Origin: Actinomadura macrotermitis | GTDB lineage: Bacteria > Actinomycetota > Actinomycetes > Streptosporangiales > Streptosporangiaceae | Length of the DNA stretch: 64,000 nt | Assembly (NCBI RefSeq): GCF_009604375.1 | Contig: NZ_WEGH01000001.1 | Span: 1,488,001-1,552,000 of the forward strand | Direction: 5' to 3' | Shown: positions 27,126-36,216 of the stretch, in pieces | How positions within the stretch are numbered: the stretch's first letter is position 1 | How the letters are laid out: every line of letters begins with the position of its first letter | The notes under the pieces: generated by a model | Seen by the model: only the letters and a program-made list of their open reading frames with translations | Databases searched by the model: none | What the model was told of the DNA's origin: nothing | Position numbers and translations under genes: made by a program

Positions 27126-27620
27126 TCAGCCTTCCTCCGTCAGTTTCGCCAGCCGGATGTCCACGATCTTGGCCAGTTCGGCGCGGACCACACCCCGCTC
27201 GGTCTCGGCGTCGTTGTCCAAACGCCTGGTCAAAGCCGCGAGCATCTCGCCGGCGCCGAGGCCGGTCGCGCAGATCAGGTAGACGTGCCCGAACCGCTCC
27301 TCGTAGGCCTTGTTGCCCTCCAGCAGGGCCCGGCGGGTCGCCTCGCCCGCGTCGTCGACGCCGGCCTGCTCGCGCCGCGACCAGGCGGCCTCGCGGTCTT
27401 GGCCCGCGGCCCGCTCCCCGATCCGGGGGTGGGCGGCCAGGGCCTCCGCCACGTCGCTCCAGTCCAGTTCGGCCAGGGCCCGCGCCGAGGCCGCGCGCAG
27501 GCCGGCCAGGTCGCCGTAGGGCCGGCCCGCGGCGACCGCGGCGGCCCAGCGGCGGGAGGCGCAGCAGGTCAGCAGCTCGTTCTCGGCGTTCACCGCGGAG
27601 AGCGCGTTCAGCCGTTCCAT
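27126..27620 (-). CDS. uraD: OHCU decarboxylase
   Basis: A 164-residue protein converting OHCU stereospecifically to (S)-allantoin. It has the family HPRIGE motif (AAHPRIGERA) with the catalytic histidine and the NKAYEERFGHVYLICATG block. ATG at 27620 has GGAGGTGAC upstream. It is the first gene of the purine run and is divergent from the PucR-type regulator. Confidence 0.92.
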   Translation of the reverse strand: MERLNALSAVNAENELLTCCASRRWAAAVAAGRPYGDLAGLRAASARALAELDWSDVAEALAAHPRIGERAAGQDREAAWSRREQAGVDDAGEATRRALLEGNKAYEERFGHVYLICATGLGAGEMLAALTRRLDNDAETERGVVRAELAKIVDIRLAKLTEEG

Positions 27621-27774
27621 CGTCACCTCCTCGTCGGTGGTTCTTGCAGTACACCCGCCGGGACCGGGCACGGTCGAGAGACAGGAAGTCCGAACTGTGC
27701 GCCTCCGTTCCGGCCGGTTTTCGTGTGTTGCTCCAAGAGGGACCGCGGCCCCCGCTCTTGTAACCTCCCCGTTC

Positions 27775-29304
27775 ATGAGGCTGCGATCGCTGCTCGCCCT
27801 GCCCGGCCTGCGGCTGGAGCCCGTCCTCGGCGAGGACGGGCTGGACCGCGCGGTCCGCTGGGTCGTCACCACCGACATGCCCGATCCCGGCCGCTACCTG
27901 AGCGGCGGGGAGCTGGTGCTGACCGGGCTGGTGTGGCGCTCGGGCCCGGCGGACTCCGAGATCTTCGTCGGCGCCCTCGCCAAGGCCGGGGTGTCGGCGC
28001 TGGCCGCCTGGGACGCCGCCGCCGGGACCATCCCCGCCGACCTGGTGGAGGCGTGCCGGCGGCACCGCATCCCGCTGTTCCGGGTGCCCGAGGACGTGGC
28101 GTTCGCGACCGTCACCGAGACCGTCGTGCGGCATCTGTCCACCGCCCGCGCCGCCGACCTGTCCGCGGTGCTGGACCGGCACCGGCAGCTGGTCGCCGGG
28201 GTCACCGAGGGCGCCGGGCTCGGGCCCGTCCTGGAGCTGGTCGGCGGCGACCTCGGCATGCGCTGCTGGGTGCTCACCCCGGCCGGCCGCGTCGTCGCCG
28301 GCGGCCACCCGCTGCCCGCCGGGACCACCCCGGCCGCGCTCGCCCGCGCGTTCCTGACCGCGCCCCGGCTGCCGCACCGGCTCGCCGGGCCCGGCCTGTC
28401 GGTCTTCCCGGTGGCGCCCGACACCACCTCGCGCGTCGCCGACTGGTTCATCGCCTGCGAGGGCGACTGGGAGGAGTGGCCGCCCGAGCGGCGCGCGCTC
28501 ACCGGCGAGCTCGCCGCGATCGTCGCGCTGGAGCGGGCCCGGCTGGACGACCGGCTGAGCGTCGAGGGCCGGCTCGCCCAGGAGCTGGTGCGGCTGGTGG
28601 TGTCGGCGGCGGGCGCCGAAGAGGTCGTGCCCCGGCTGGAGCTGACCGGCCTGGACGCCCGCGAGGCGTTCGTCGCCGTCGCCGCCGTCGCCCGCGGCTC
28701 GCTGCGCCCCGGCGAGCTGCGGGTGCTGCTGCGCGAGGCGCTGCCGGGGCCGCGCCCGGTCGTCGGGCTGCTGGAGGACGAGGCGATCGCGCTGATCCCG
28801 GCGCCCCGCGAGTCCGCGCACGACGTGGCGGGCGACGTCCACCGGGCGCTGCTCGCGCTCGCGCCCGGCCTGGCCGGCAGCGGCCTGGCCGTCGGCGTCA
28901 GCGACGTGGTGGAGGCGGGCGGGCTGCGCGGCGCGGTCGAGGAGGCCCGCTACGCCCGCCGGCTCGCCACCGGCCGCGCCGACCCGGTCTGCGTCGTCGG
29001 GCACGACGAGCTCGCCACCCACGTGCTGCTGCTGGCCAGCGTGCCCGACGACGTCAGGCAGATGTTCAAGGTGCGGCTGCTGGACCCGCTGCGCACCTAC
29101 GACGAGGTCCACAAGGCCGACCTCATCCGCACCCTGGAGACCTTCCTGCAGAACTCCGGGTCATGGACGCGCTGCGCCGAGCAGCTGCACCTGCACGTCA
29201 ACTCCGTCCGCTACCGCATCCAGCGGATCGAGGAGCTGACCGGCCGGAACCTGTCCCGGCTGGAGGACCGGGTGGACTTCTTCCTGGCCCTCCGCCTCGG
29301 CTGA
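27775..29304 (+). CDS. pucR: PucR-family transcriptional regulator
   Basis: A 509-residue regulator. The N-terminal PucR domain starts MRLRSLLALPGLRLEPVLGE, a GGDEF-related linker region lies in the middle, and the C-terminal helix-turn-helix contains LETFLQNSGSWTRCAEQLHL and HVNSVRYRIQRIEELTG. PucR proteins sense purine-catabolic metabolites. It is divergent from uraD with a 154-bp shared control region, so it most likely controls the purine cluster. No clear ribosome-binding site precedes the ATG at 27775, so it may be leaderless. Confidence 0.88.
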   Translation: MRLRSLLALPGLRLEPVLGEDGLDRAVRWVVTTDMPDPGRYLSGGELVLTGLVWRSGPADSEIFVGALAKAGVSALAAWDAAAGTIPADLVEACRRHRIPLFRVPEDVAFATVTETVVRHLSTARAADLSAVLDRHRQLVAGVTEGAGLGPVLELVGGDLGMRCWVLTPAGRVVAGGHPLPAGTTPAALARAFLTAPRLPHRLAGPGLSVFPVAPDTTSRVADWFIACEGDWEEWPPERRALTGELAAIVALERARLDDRLSVEGRLAQELVRLVVSAAGAEEVVPRLELTGLDAREAFVAVAAVARGSLRPGELRVLLREALPGPRPVVGLLEDEAIALIPAPRESAHDVAGDVHRALLALAPGLAGSGLAVGVSDVVEAGGLRGAVEEARYARRLATGRADPVCVVGHDELATHVLLLASVPDDVRQMFKVRLLDPLRTYDEVHKADLIRTLETFLQNSGSWTRCAEQLHLHVNSVRYRIQRIEELTGRNLSRLEDRVDFFLALRLG

Positions 29305-29691
29305 TCACTGCGGGACCGAGGCCACCAGATCGCCCCACTCGGGGTACAGGGCGATCTTCTTCTCGACCAGCTCCGCGATCTTCTCGGCGAGCCGGGGATC
29401 GGGGTCGTCGGAGAACCGGACATGGGTCAGCCGGGCGAAGTGCGGCAGGATCTCGGGGTCGCCGGCCAGGTGCACCGGCTCGTGCAGGTAGCGCTCCAGC
29501 GCCGCCAGGCCGGGGATGGCGACGGTGTAGGCGTGGGACAGGCCGTCCACCGGGCCGCCGATGAGCGGCCCGACGGTCGAGAACACCACGGACTCCACGT
29601 TCGCCGTGCGCCGCATCAGCTCCAGGACGCGGTCGCGGGTGGGCTCGTCGGTCCCGGGCCGGAACCCGAACCGCAGCACCAGAACGATCAT
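29305..29691 (-). CDS. Dabb-family (dimeric alpha-beta barrel) protein
   Basis: A 128-residue protein of the stress-responsive A/B barrel (Dabb) type. It begins [17 protein letters not shown] and has [21 protein letters not shown] at 29691 has GGAGGAAAC upstream. Its stop abuts the pucR stop tail to tail (TGA followed by TCA on the plus strand). Divergent from an AraC regulator. The substrate or function is unknown. Confidence 0.7.
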   Translation of the reverse strand: MIVLVLRFGFRPGTDEPTRDRVLELMRRTANVESVVFSTVGPLIGGPVDGLSHAYTVAIPGLAALERYLHEPVHLAGDPEILPHFARLTHVRFSDDPDPRLAEKIAELVEKKIALYPEWGDLVASVPQ

Positions 29692-29783
29692 GTTTCCTCC
29701 TTTGCCGGTGTACATGACCGTAGATCCGGGGTGCTGGACGGCCAATGCTCCACAATCCGCTTTCGATGTGCGATCGTCCATCC

Positions 29784-30668
29784 ATGGACGTGCTCAGCGA
29801 TGTGATCACGGTGCTGCGGACCGGCGCCCCGCAGTCGGGGCGCTTCGAGCGGGCGGCGCCGTGGAGCGAGCGGTTCCGGCTGCCGCCCGGCGCGTCCGGG
29901 TTCGAGGTCGTCCTGGAGGGGGCCTACACCCTCACCCCCGGCGGCGGCGCGCCCGTGGCGATGCGCACCGGCGACGTGGCGTTCCTGCCGCGCCCCGGCG
30001 AGTACGAGATCACCGCGCCGTCCGGGCCCGGCAGCGTCGTGCTGTGCGGCGCGTACCTGCTCGGCGCGGACCGGGGGCACCCGCTGCTGGAGGAGCTGCC
30101 GGACGTCGTCCACCTGCCCGCCCGGCCCGGCCGGCATCCCCGGCTGCGCGCGACCGTCGAGCTCCTCGGGACCGAGCTGGAGCGCCCCGGGCCGGGCGCG
30201 GCCGCGATCGTGCCTTCCTTGCTGGATACCCTGCTGCTCTACATCCTGCGCGGCTGGCTGGAGCAGGCGCCCGCCTGCCCGGACGGGCCCTACCGCTGGG
30301 CGGCGGCGCTGGCCGACCCCGCGATCGGCGCGGCGCTGGACGCGATCCACGACGCGCCCGCGCGCCCGTGGACCGTCCAGGAGCTCGGCGCGCGGGCGGG
30401 CCTGTCCCGCTCGGCGTTCGCGCAGCGCTTCACCGCCCTCGTCGGGCGGCCGCCGCTGGCGTACCTGACGTGGTGGCGGCTGACGACGGCGGCGCGGCTG
30501 CTGCGCTCCTCCGACGCGCCGCTGAACGCGGTCGCCGAACGCGTCGGCTACGGCTCGGAGTACGCGTTCGCGCACGCCTTCAAGCGCGAGTTCGCCGTCT
30601 CGCCCGGCCGGTACCGGGCCGGTTTGGAGGATCGTGTGGACTTCGCCGCGGCGGCCCCGCCCGGCTGA
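29784..30668 (+). CDS. AraC-family regulator with cupin sensor
   Basis: A 294-residue regulator. An N-terminal cupin_6 domain ([31 protein letters not shown]) precedes two helix-turn-helix motifs at the C-terminus ([19 protein letters not shown] and [19 protein letters not shown]). It is divergent from the Dabb gene, which may be its target. ATG at 29784 is used because the cupin domain starts there; an earlier in-frame ATG at 29745 adds a poorly coding stretch. Confidence 0.85.
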   Translation: MDVLSDVITVLRTGAPQSGRFERAAPWSERFRLPPGASGFEVVLEGAYTLTPGGGAPVAMRTGDVAFLPRPGEYEITAPSGPGSVVLCGAYLLGADRGHPLLEELPDVVHLPARPGRHPRLRATVELLGTELERPGPGAAAIVPSLLDTLLLYILRGWLEQAPACPDGPYRWAAALADPAIGAALDAIHDAPARPWTVQELGARAGLSRSAFAQRFTALVGRPPLAYLTWWRLTTAARLLRSSDAPLNAVAERVGYGSEYAFAHAFKREFAVSPGRYRAGLEDRVDFAAAAPPG

Positions 30669-30754
30669 GGAGCATCCTCCAGAGTTGCCGCCGCGTCCTT
30701 GACCGGCCCGGGGCGGGCGCACGTACGGTCGCCTCACCTTTGGAGGTGACCCGA

Positions 30755-32212
30755 GTGACCAGCCGACCGACCCTGACGACCGAGTCCGGCGCCCCCGTCG
30801 CGGACAACCAGAACAGCCAGTCCGCGGGGCCCGGCGGGCCGCTGCTCATCCAGGACCAGCAGCTCATCGAGAAGCTGGCCAGGTTCAACCGCGAGCGCAT
30901 CCCCGAACGCGTCGTCCACGCCCGTGGCGCGGGGGCGTACGGGTACCTGGAGGTGACCGACGACGTCACGTCCTTCACGCACGCCGCGTTCCTGGCCGAG
31001 GTCGGCAGGCGCACCGAGGTGTTCCTGCGCTTCTCCACCGTCGCCGACAGCCTGGGCGGCGCGGACGCCGTCCGCGACCCGCGCGGCTTCGCGGTGAAGT
31101 TCTACACCGAGGAGGGCAACTACGACCTCGTCGGCAACAACACCCCGGTGTTCTTCATCAAGGACCCGCTGAAGTTCCCCGACTTCATCCACTCGCAGAA
31201 GCGCGACCCGTTCACCGGCGTCCAGGAGCCCGACAACGTCTGGGACTTCTGGAGCCGCTCCCCCGAGGCGACGCACCAGGTCACCTGGCTGATGGGCGAC
31301 CGCGGCATCCCGGCCTCCTACCGGCACATGCACGGGTTCGGGTCGCACACCTACCAGTGGGTCAACGCCGAGGGCCGCGCGCACTGGGTGAAGTACCACT
31401 TCAAGTCCGACCAGGGCATCCGCTGCCTGACCTCGGAGGAGGCGGCCGAGCTCGCGGGCCGGGACGGCGACTCGCACCAGCAGGACCTGCACCGGGCCAT
31501 CGAGCGGGGCCTGTTCCCGTCGTGGACGCTGTACGTGCAGCTCATGCCGGTCGAGGACGCGGCGGGCTACCGGTTCAACCCGTTCGACCTGACGAAGGTG
31601 TGGCCGCACGCGGACTACCCGCTGCAGCGCGTCGGCAGGCTCGTCCTGGACCGCAATCCGGACAACATCTTCGCGGAGGTCGAGCAGAGCGCGTTCTCGC
31701 CGAACAACTTCGTGCCGGGCATCGGGCCCTCTCCGGACAAGATGCTGCAGGGCCGCCTGTTCGCCTACGGGGACGCGCACCGCTACCGGCTCGGCGTCAA
31801 CCACACGCAACTGCCGGTGAACGCGCCGCACGCCACGACCGCCGTCAACAACGGACGGGACGGCGCGATGCGCTTCGACGGCAACGGCGGCCGGGCCAAG
31901 AACTACGAGCCCGACGGGTTCGGCGGGCCGGTCCAGACGGGGCGTCCCCTCGCCGCGGGGATCGAGGTCGCGGGGGCGACGGGCAACCACGCGCCCGTGC
32001 TGCACCGCGACGACGACCACTTCTCGCAGGCCGGGGCGCTGTTCCGCCTGATGGGACCGGCCGAGCAGGCCCGCCTGGTCGCCAACATCGCGGGCGGCCT
32101 GTCGCGGGTGTCCGACGACGCCATCGTGGACCGCATGGTCGCCCACTTCCGCGCGGCCGACCCGGCCTACGGCCACGCCGTCGAAGTGGCGGTCAAGGAA
32201 CTCCGCGCCTGA
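30755..32212 (+). CDS. katA: Monofunctional haem catalase
   Basis: A 485-residue clade-3-size catalase. Catalytic histidine lies in [18 protein letters not shown], the asparagine in [17 protein letters not shown], and the haem tyrosine in [17 protein letters not shown] at 30755 follows TGGAGGTG with suitable spacing; longer frames upstream run through the AraC gene in another frame. It breaks down H2O2, possibly including that from uricase nearby, though it is transcribed apart from the purine genes. Confidence 0.93.
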   Translation: MTSRPTLTTESGAPVADNQNSQSAGPGGPLLIQDQQLIEKLARFNRERIPERVVHARGAGAYGYLEVTDDVTSFTHAAFLAEVGRRTEVFLRFSTVADSLGGADAVRDPRGFAVKFYTEEGNYDLVGNNTPVFFIKDPLKFPDFIHSQKRDPFTGVQEPDNVWDFWSRSPEATHQVTWLMGDRGIPASYRHMHGFGSHTYQWVNAEGRAHWVKYHFKSDQGIRCLTSEEAAELAGRDGDSHQQDLHRAIERGLFPSWTLYVQLMPVEDAAGYRFNPFDLTKVWPHADYPLQRVGRLVLDRNPDNIFAEVEQSAFSPNNFVPGIGPSPDKMLQGRLFAYGDAHRYRLGVNHTQLPVNAPHATTAVNNGRDGAMRFDGNGGRAKNYEPDGFGGPVQTGRPLAAGIEVAGATGNHAPVLHRDDDHFSQAGALFRLMGPAEQARLVANIAGGLSRVSDDAIVDRMVAHFRAADPAYGHAVEVAVKELRA

Positions 32213-32215
32213 CCC

Positions 32216-32248
32216 GGACGGCTCCGCCCTATCCGGGTGGGGCCGTCC
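32216..32248. terminator. Hairpin between convergent catalase and MarR genes
   Basis: Arms GGACGGC (32216-32222) and GCCGTCC (32242-32248) flank a 19-base loop just past the catalase stop and overlapping the 3' end of the MarR gene. It may terminate both transcripts. Confidence 0.5.
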
Positions 32249-32744
32249 GCCGCCGGACATCGACGGTCAGCTTCTCCAGCAGGCCCGCGAGCGCGTCCCG
32301 CTCCGCCGGGGACAGCCCCGCGACCAGGGACGCCTCGCGGCCGAGGACCGAGTCGACCGACCGCTCGATGAGCGCGTGCCCCTCGTCGGTCAGCGTCACC
32401 GCGACGCTCTTCGGCCCGGTGCCGCCGGGGCCGCGCCGCACCAGGCCCGCGCGCTCGGCGCGGGCCACCCGCTGGGAGATCGCGCCGGCCGTCACCAGCG
32501 TGCGGCCGGCCAGCTCGCGGGTGCCCAGCCGGTAGGGCGGGCCGGAGCGGCGCAGCACCGAGAGCAGGTCGAGCGTGGCCGCGTCGATCCCGGCGGCGCG
32601 CAGGACGCGGGCGCGGTCGTCGGCGAACATCTTGGCCAGCCGCCAGATGGGCGTCACGATCTCGATGGAGTCGGTGGGCGTGCCGGGACGCTCGCGCTGC
32701 CAGGCCGCCGCGATCTCGGCGGGGCTGGTCGGGATGTCGGCCAT
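32229..32744 (-). CDS. MarR-family transcriptional regulator
   Basis: A 171-residue winged-helix regulator. The DNA-binding helices lie in LGTRELAGRTLVTAGAISQR and the wing in LVRRGPGGTGPKSVAVTLTD. Divergent from an SDR oxidoreductase gene, with a near-perfect palindrome between them, so it probably represses both. The ligand is unknown. Confidence 0.88.
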   Translation of the reverse strand: MADIPTSPAEIAAAWQRERPGTPTDSIEIVTPIWRLAKMFADDRARVLRAAGIDAATLDLLSVLRRSGPPYRLGTRELAGRTLVTAGAISQRVARAERAGLVRRGPGGTGPKSVAVTLTDEGHALIERSVDSVLGREASLVAGLSPAERDALAGLLEKLTVDVRRRTAPPG

Positions 32745-32753
32745 GGTGGTCCT

Positions 32754-32781
32754 CTGCTACGTTTAGACCTAAACATAGCAG
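32754..32781. promoter_or_regulatory. MarR operator between marR and SDR genes
   Basis: Arms CTGCTACGTTTAG and CTAAACATAGCAG are complementary at 12 of 13 positions around a two-base centre. The inner GTTTAG-AC-CTAAAC is perfect. The site is 10 bp from the MarR start and 16 bp from the SDR start, suited to repression of both promoters. Confidence 0.75.
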
Positions 32782-32796
32782 CCGACGGGAGGAACC

Positions 32797-33516
32797 ATGG
32801 GCAGGAACGTACTCGTCACCGGCGGGACCGGCGGTATCGGCCGGGCCGTCGCCGCCCGCTTCGCCGCCGACGGCGCCGACGTCGTCATCACCGGCCGCCG
32901 CTTCGAGACCGTCGGGCCGGCCGCCGCGGAGCTGGGCGTGCGCGGGCTGGCCTGCGACGCCTCACGGCCCGAGCAGGTCGCCGCCCTGGCCGCGGAACTG
33001 GACGGGCCGCTCGACGTGCTCGTCAACGCCGCCGGCGGCCTGCCCGCCGACGCGCCCGCCGGAACGCCGCCGCTGGAGGCGCTCGCCCGGCAGTGGGAGT
33101 CCAGCGTTTCCGGCAATGTGCTCACCGCGGTCCTGACCACGGCCGCGGTCCGCGACCGGCTCGCCCCGGGCGGCGCGGTCGTCAGCATCGGGTCGATCGG
33201 CGCTGAACGGCGCGGCGGGTCCTACGGCGCCGCCAAGGCCGCGCTCGCCGCCTGGAACACCGGCCTCGCCGCCGAACTGGGCCCGCAGGACGTCACCTGC
33301 AACGTCATCTCCTCCGGCTACGTCGCCGGGACCGGCTTCTTCGGCGACGGGATGACCGAGGAACGCCACCGGGCCCTGGTGGAGGAGACGCTGCTCAAGC
33401 GGCCGGGCACCCCGGACGACATCGCCCAGACCATCTTCTTCCTCGCGTCCCCCGGGGCCCGGCACATCACCGGCCAGACCATCCACGTGAACGGCGGGGC
33501 CTTCACGACCCGCTGA
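32797..33516 (+). CDS. SDR-family oxidoreductase
   Basis: A 239-residue short-chain dehydrogenase. The cofactor motif is LVTGGTGGIGRAVA, the structural motif is VNAAGG, the serine lies in VVSIGSIG, and the catalytic pair is YGAAK. GGGAGGAACC precedes ATG. It is under a shared MarR palindrome, so it may act on a phenolic or related effector of that regulator. The substrate is not known. Its stop overlaps the converging TetR gene by 14 bp. Confidence 0.88.
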   Translation: MGRNVLVTGGTGGIGRAVAARFAADGADVVITGRRFETVGPAAAELGVRGLACDASRPEQVAALAAELDGPLDVLVNAAGGLPADAPAGTPPLEALARQWESSVSGNVLTAVLTTAAVRDRLAPGGAVVSIGSIGAERRGGSYGAAKAALAAWNTGLAAELGPQDVTCNVISSGYVAGTGFFGDGMTEERHRALVEETLLKRPGTPDDIAQTIFFLASPGARHITGQTIHVNGGAFTTR

Positions 33517-34120
33517 CGCCGCTCGCGGGCTCAGGGGTCCGGGGGCGGAGGCCGTCGAACACCAGGTTCAGGATGACTTCGACCTGTTCGGGCGCGGTTG
33601 GACGGGTTCCCAGCAGCAGGCGGTAGTAGAGCGGGGCGTAGATGAGCTCCACGACGTCATCCAGATCGGCGTCGGCGCGGATCTGCCCCTGCTGCTGCGC
33701 CCGCTCCAGCCGGCGCCGGCAATCCTGGACGCGAGGGGTGACCAGCGTGTCCAGGATGGCCTGCGCCGCCGCCGGATCGGACTGCGCGGCGCCGATGACC
33801 TCCCGGTAGGTCGAGGACTCCGTCGTGCGGAAGTACTCCGCGACGGCGACCATCTGGGTACGCAGGTCGGCGTAGATGTCGCCGGTGTCGGGGAACCCGA
33901 CGCTCGTCGCGCCCAGCCGATTGATCGCCTCGACCAGCACCGCGGTCTTGGACGGCCACCAGCGGTAGATCGTCTGCTTGCCCACCCCGGCTTCCTTGGC
34001 GATCGCGTCGACGCTGGTCTTGGCGAAGCCCTGCTCCAGGCACAGCTTCAGCGCGGCGTCGAGGATCGCCTTGTGGGAGCGCTCGCTCCGGTAGCGGGGA
34101 TTCGCCGACTGGGTGGTCAT
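33503..34120 (-). CDS. TetR-family regulator of carotenoid oxygenase gene
   Basis: A 205-residue TetR protein with HTH in VDAIAKEAGVGKQTIYRWW and a TetR_C_16-like C-terminal half. It is divergent from a carotenoid oxygenase gene. Two GAGAC-type palindromes lie in the 109-bp gap, so it most likely represses that gene and itself. Confidence 0.87.
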   Translation of the reverse strand: MTTQSANPRYRSERSHKAILDAALKLCLEQGFAKTSVDAIAKEAGVGKQTIYRWWPSKTAVLVEAINRLGATSVGFPDTGDIYADLRTQMVAVAEYFRTTESSTYREVIGAAQSDPAAAQAILDTLVTPRVQDCRRRLERAQQQGQIRADADLDDVVELIYAPLYYRLLLGTRPTAPEQVEVILNLVFDGLRPRTPEPASGVSGS

Positions 34121-34143
34121 GTTCCGCGAGTCTAACCGAAACG

Positions 34144-34211
34144 AGACGACTCGTCTTGACCGGGCGCGGTGCCGGGCCTAGCCTCGATGGAAACGAGACG
34201 TCTTGTCTCGT
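34144..34211. promoter_or_regulatory. Two TetR-type palindromes between TetR and carotenoid oxygenase genes
   Basis: Site 1 is AGACGA-C-TCGTCT (34144-34156). Site 2 is ACGAGAC-gtctt-GTCTCGT (34193-34211). Both lie within a shared AAACGAGACG half-sequence. Site 2 ends 18 bp before the oxygenase start codon and site 1 lies 23 bp from the regulator start. Confidence 0.65.
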
Positions 34212-34229
34212 CACCGTCGGAGGTGCACG

Positions 34230-35699
34230 ATGTCCCAGCAGATGTCCCGCCGCCACGCGCTGGCCGCGGGCCTCGCCGCCGGCACGGCGGCGCTCGGCGC
34301 CACCGCGATCGGCGCGGCCCCCGCCATGGCCGCCCCGCGCGGACGCGGCAGCGGAAACCCCTTCCTCGAAGGCGCGTTCGCGCCGGTCCCGTTCGAGGTG
34401 ACCGAGTTCGACCTGCCGGTCACCGGCACCGTCCCCAAGGAGCTGACCGGCCGTCTGCTGCGCAACGGCCCCAACGTGCTCGGGCTGGAGGACCCGCGCG
34501 CCCACCACTGGCTGGTCGGCGACGGCATGGTCCACGGCGTCCGGCTCCGCGACGGTAAGGCCGAGTGGTACCGCAGCCGCTGGGTCCGCGCGAAGGGCAC
34601 CGCCGAGAAGCTCGGCGAGCCGGTGCGCGGCGTCCCCGCCGAGACCGACTACGCCTCGAACATCAACGTGATCGGGTTCCGCGGCAAGACCCTCGCGCTA
34701 CAGGAGGGCACCGCCCGCCCGCAGGAGCTCACCGACGAGCTCTACACGGTCGGGCCGTGCGACTTCGACGGCACCTGGGCCGGGACCATGTCGGCCCACA
34801 CCAAGCTCGACCCGGACAGCGGCGAACTGCACTCGGTGAGCTACGACGAGAGCACCGACCACGTCCAGTACGTCGTGATCAGCGCGGCCGGCAAGGTGAC
34901 GTCCACCCGCAAGATCCCCATGGGCGGGACGCTCCTGATGCACGACTTCGCCCTCACCGAGAAGTACGTCGTCCTCTACGACCAGCCGATCCTGTTCGAC
35001 CTGGACGCCATGAAGCACGGGCAGAAGATCCCCTGGGTCTGGGACACCAAGCGCCCCAGCCGGGTCGGCTACTTCCCGCGCGCCGGCGGACCGGTCACCT
35101 GGATCAGCGTGCCGCCGTCCTACATCTCGCACACGCTCAACTCCTACGACGACGGCGGCGCCATCGTGGTCGACTTCGTGGAGTTCCCCGCACCGTTCAG
35201 CGCCGACCGGCTGTCGTCCAGCGCGCCGCCCTCGCTGGTGCGCTGGACGATCGACCGGGCCCGCGGCACCGTCCGCCGCACTCAACTCGACGACCGGCCG
35301 CAGGAGTTCCCCCGCGTCCCCGACGCGCGGGTCGGCCGCAAGCACCGGTACGGCTACACCGCCGCGACCGCCGACTTCCTGAAGGCCTACGGGCACGGCT
35401 CGACGCCCGACTCGGCGTTCAGCAACGGCCTGGTCAAGCACGACCTGGCCACCGGGCGGTCGCAGTTCCACCGGTTCCCCGAGCACGCCAGCGCGAGCGA
35501 GGCGGTCTTCGTCCCGCGCTCAGGCGCCCGCGCCGAGGACGACGGCTACGTCCTGTCCTATGTGCACAACCCGGACCGGAACGCCTCGGACCTGGTGATC
35601 CTGTCGGCGCAGGACTTCACCGGCAAGCCGGTCGCCCGGATCCACCTGCCGAGCCGCATCCCGCTCGGGCTGCACGGAAGCTGGATCGCCGACGCCTGA
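34230..35699 (+). CDS. Secreted carotenoid (retinal-type) oxygenase
   Basis: A 489-residue carotenoid cleavage dioxygenase-like protein. A Tat signal (MSRRHALAAGLAAG..., residues about 5-35, ending near AMAAPRG) implies export. The beta-propeller contains iron-binding histidines in TMSAHTKLDP, LLMHDFALTEKY, YISHTLNSYDD and LGLHGSWIAD. It probably cleaves an alkene or aromatic double bond, such as a stilbenoid, lignin-derived compound or carotenoid. ATG at 34230 has CGGAGGTG upstream. The divergent TetR with operators suggests substrate induction. The substrate is unknown. Confidence 0.86.
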   Translation: MSQQMSRRHALAAGLAAGTAALGATAIGAAPAMAAPRGRGSGNPFLEGAFAPVPFEVTEFDLPVTGTVPKELTGRLLRNGPNVLGLEDPRAHHWLVGDGMVHGVRLRDGKAEWYRSRWVRAKGTAEKLGEPVRGVPAETDYASNINVIGFRGKTLALQEGTARPQELTDELYTVGPCDFDGTWAGTMSAHTKLDPDSGELHSVSYDESTDHVQYVVISAAGKVTSTRKIPMGGTLLMHDFALTEKYVVLYDQPILFDLDAMKHGQKIPWVWDTKRPSRVGYFPRAGGPVTWISVPPSYISHTLNSYDDGGAIVVDFVEFPAPFSADRLSSSAPPSLVRWTIDRARGTVRRTQLDDRPQEFPRVPDARVGRKHRYGYTAATADFLKAYGHGSTPDSAFSNGLVKHDLATGRSQFHRFPEHASASEAVFVPRSGARAEDDGYVLSYVHNPDRNASDLVILSAQDFTGKPVARIHLPSRIPLGLHGSWIADA

Positions 35700-36167
35700 T
35701 CAGAGGCCGGGCGGCGGGCCGAGGATCTCGATGCCGTGCAGGGCGGCCGCGTGGCCGAGGGCGGCGGGGTCGACGGGTTCGGGTTCGGGAAGGGCCCGGC
35801 TCGAAGCGGGATGGCCTGCGGTCGCGACGAAGTCCTCGAAGCCGCCGGGCGTGGTGATCTGGAGGACGTGCAGGGGTTCGCCGGGCCCGACGAGGAAGGT
35901 GTGCGGCAGCCCGGCGGGCAGGAGGACGAAGTCACCGGGGGCGGCGTGGAGGATCTCGCCGTCGCAGTGGAAGTCGGCGCTGCCGGACAGGAGGTGGAAC
36001 AGCTCGTCCTCCTCCTTGTGGCGGTGCAGCGGCGGGGCGAAGCCGGGCGGGTTCAGGAACTCGACCACGCTGACCCGTCGGGACGCGGCCTTGATGGTGA
36101 CGAGGCTGCCCAGGAACGCGAAGGCCTCACCCTCGTCGGGTCCGAGCAAGTAGGGGCGTACGGACAT
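35700..36167 (-). CDS. Cupin-domain protein
   Basis: A 155-residue single-cupin protein. Metal ligands fall in PLHRHKEEDELFHLLSG and the later GLPHTFLVGPGEP. Divergent from a TetR gene across 47 bp, and tail to tail with the carotenoid oxygenase gene. It could be a small dioxygenase or isomerase; the substrate is not known. Confidence 0.8.
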   Translation of the reverse strand: MSVRPYLLGPDEGEAFAFLGSLVTIKAASRRVSVVEFLNPPGFAPPLHRHKEEDELFHLLSGSADFHCDGEILHAAPGDFVLLPAGLPHTFLVGPGEPLHVLQITTPGGFEDFVATAGHPASSRALPEPEPVDPAALGHAAALHGIEILGPPPGL

Positions 36168-36201
36168 GTCCGCCCTCTTTCGATAGACGCTGTTATATTC
36201 A

Positions 36202-36216
36202 ATACTGCTCTAGTAT
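36202..36216. promoter_or_regulatory. Palindrome over the TetR start codon
   Basis: ATACT-gctct-AGTAT overlaps the ATG at 36215. The surrounding 30 bp is strikingly AT-rich for this window. The placement suggests a leaderless mRNA whose promoter or start is blocked by the TetR protein itself. Confidence 0.5.
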
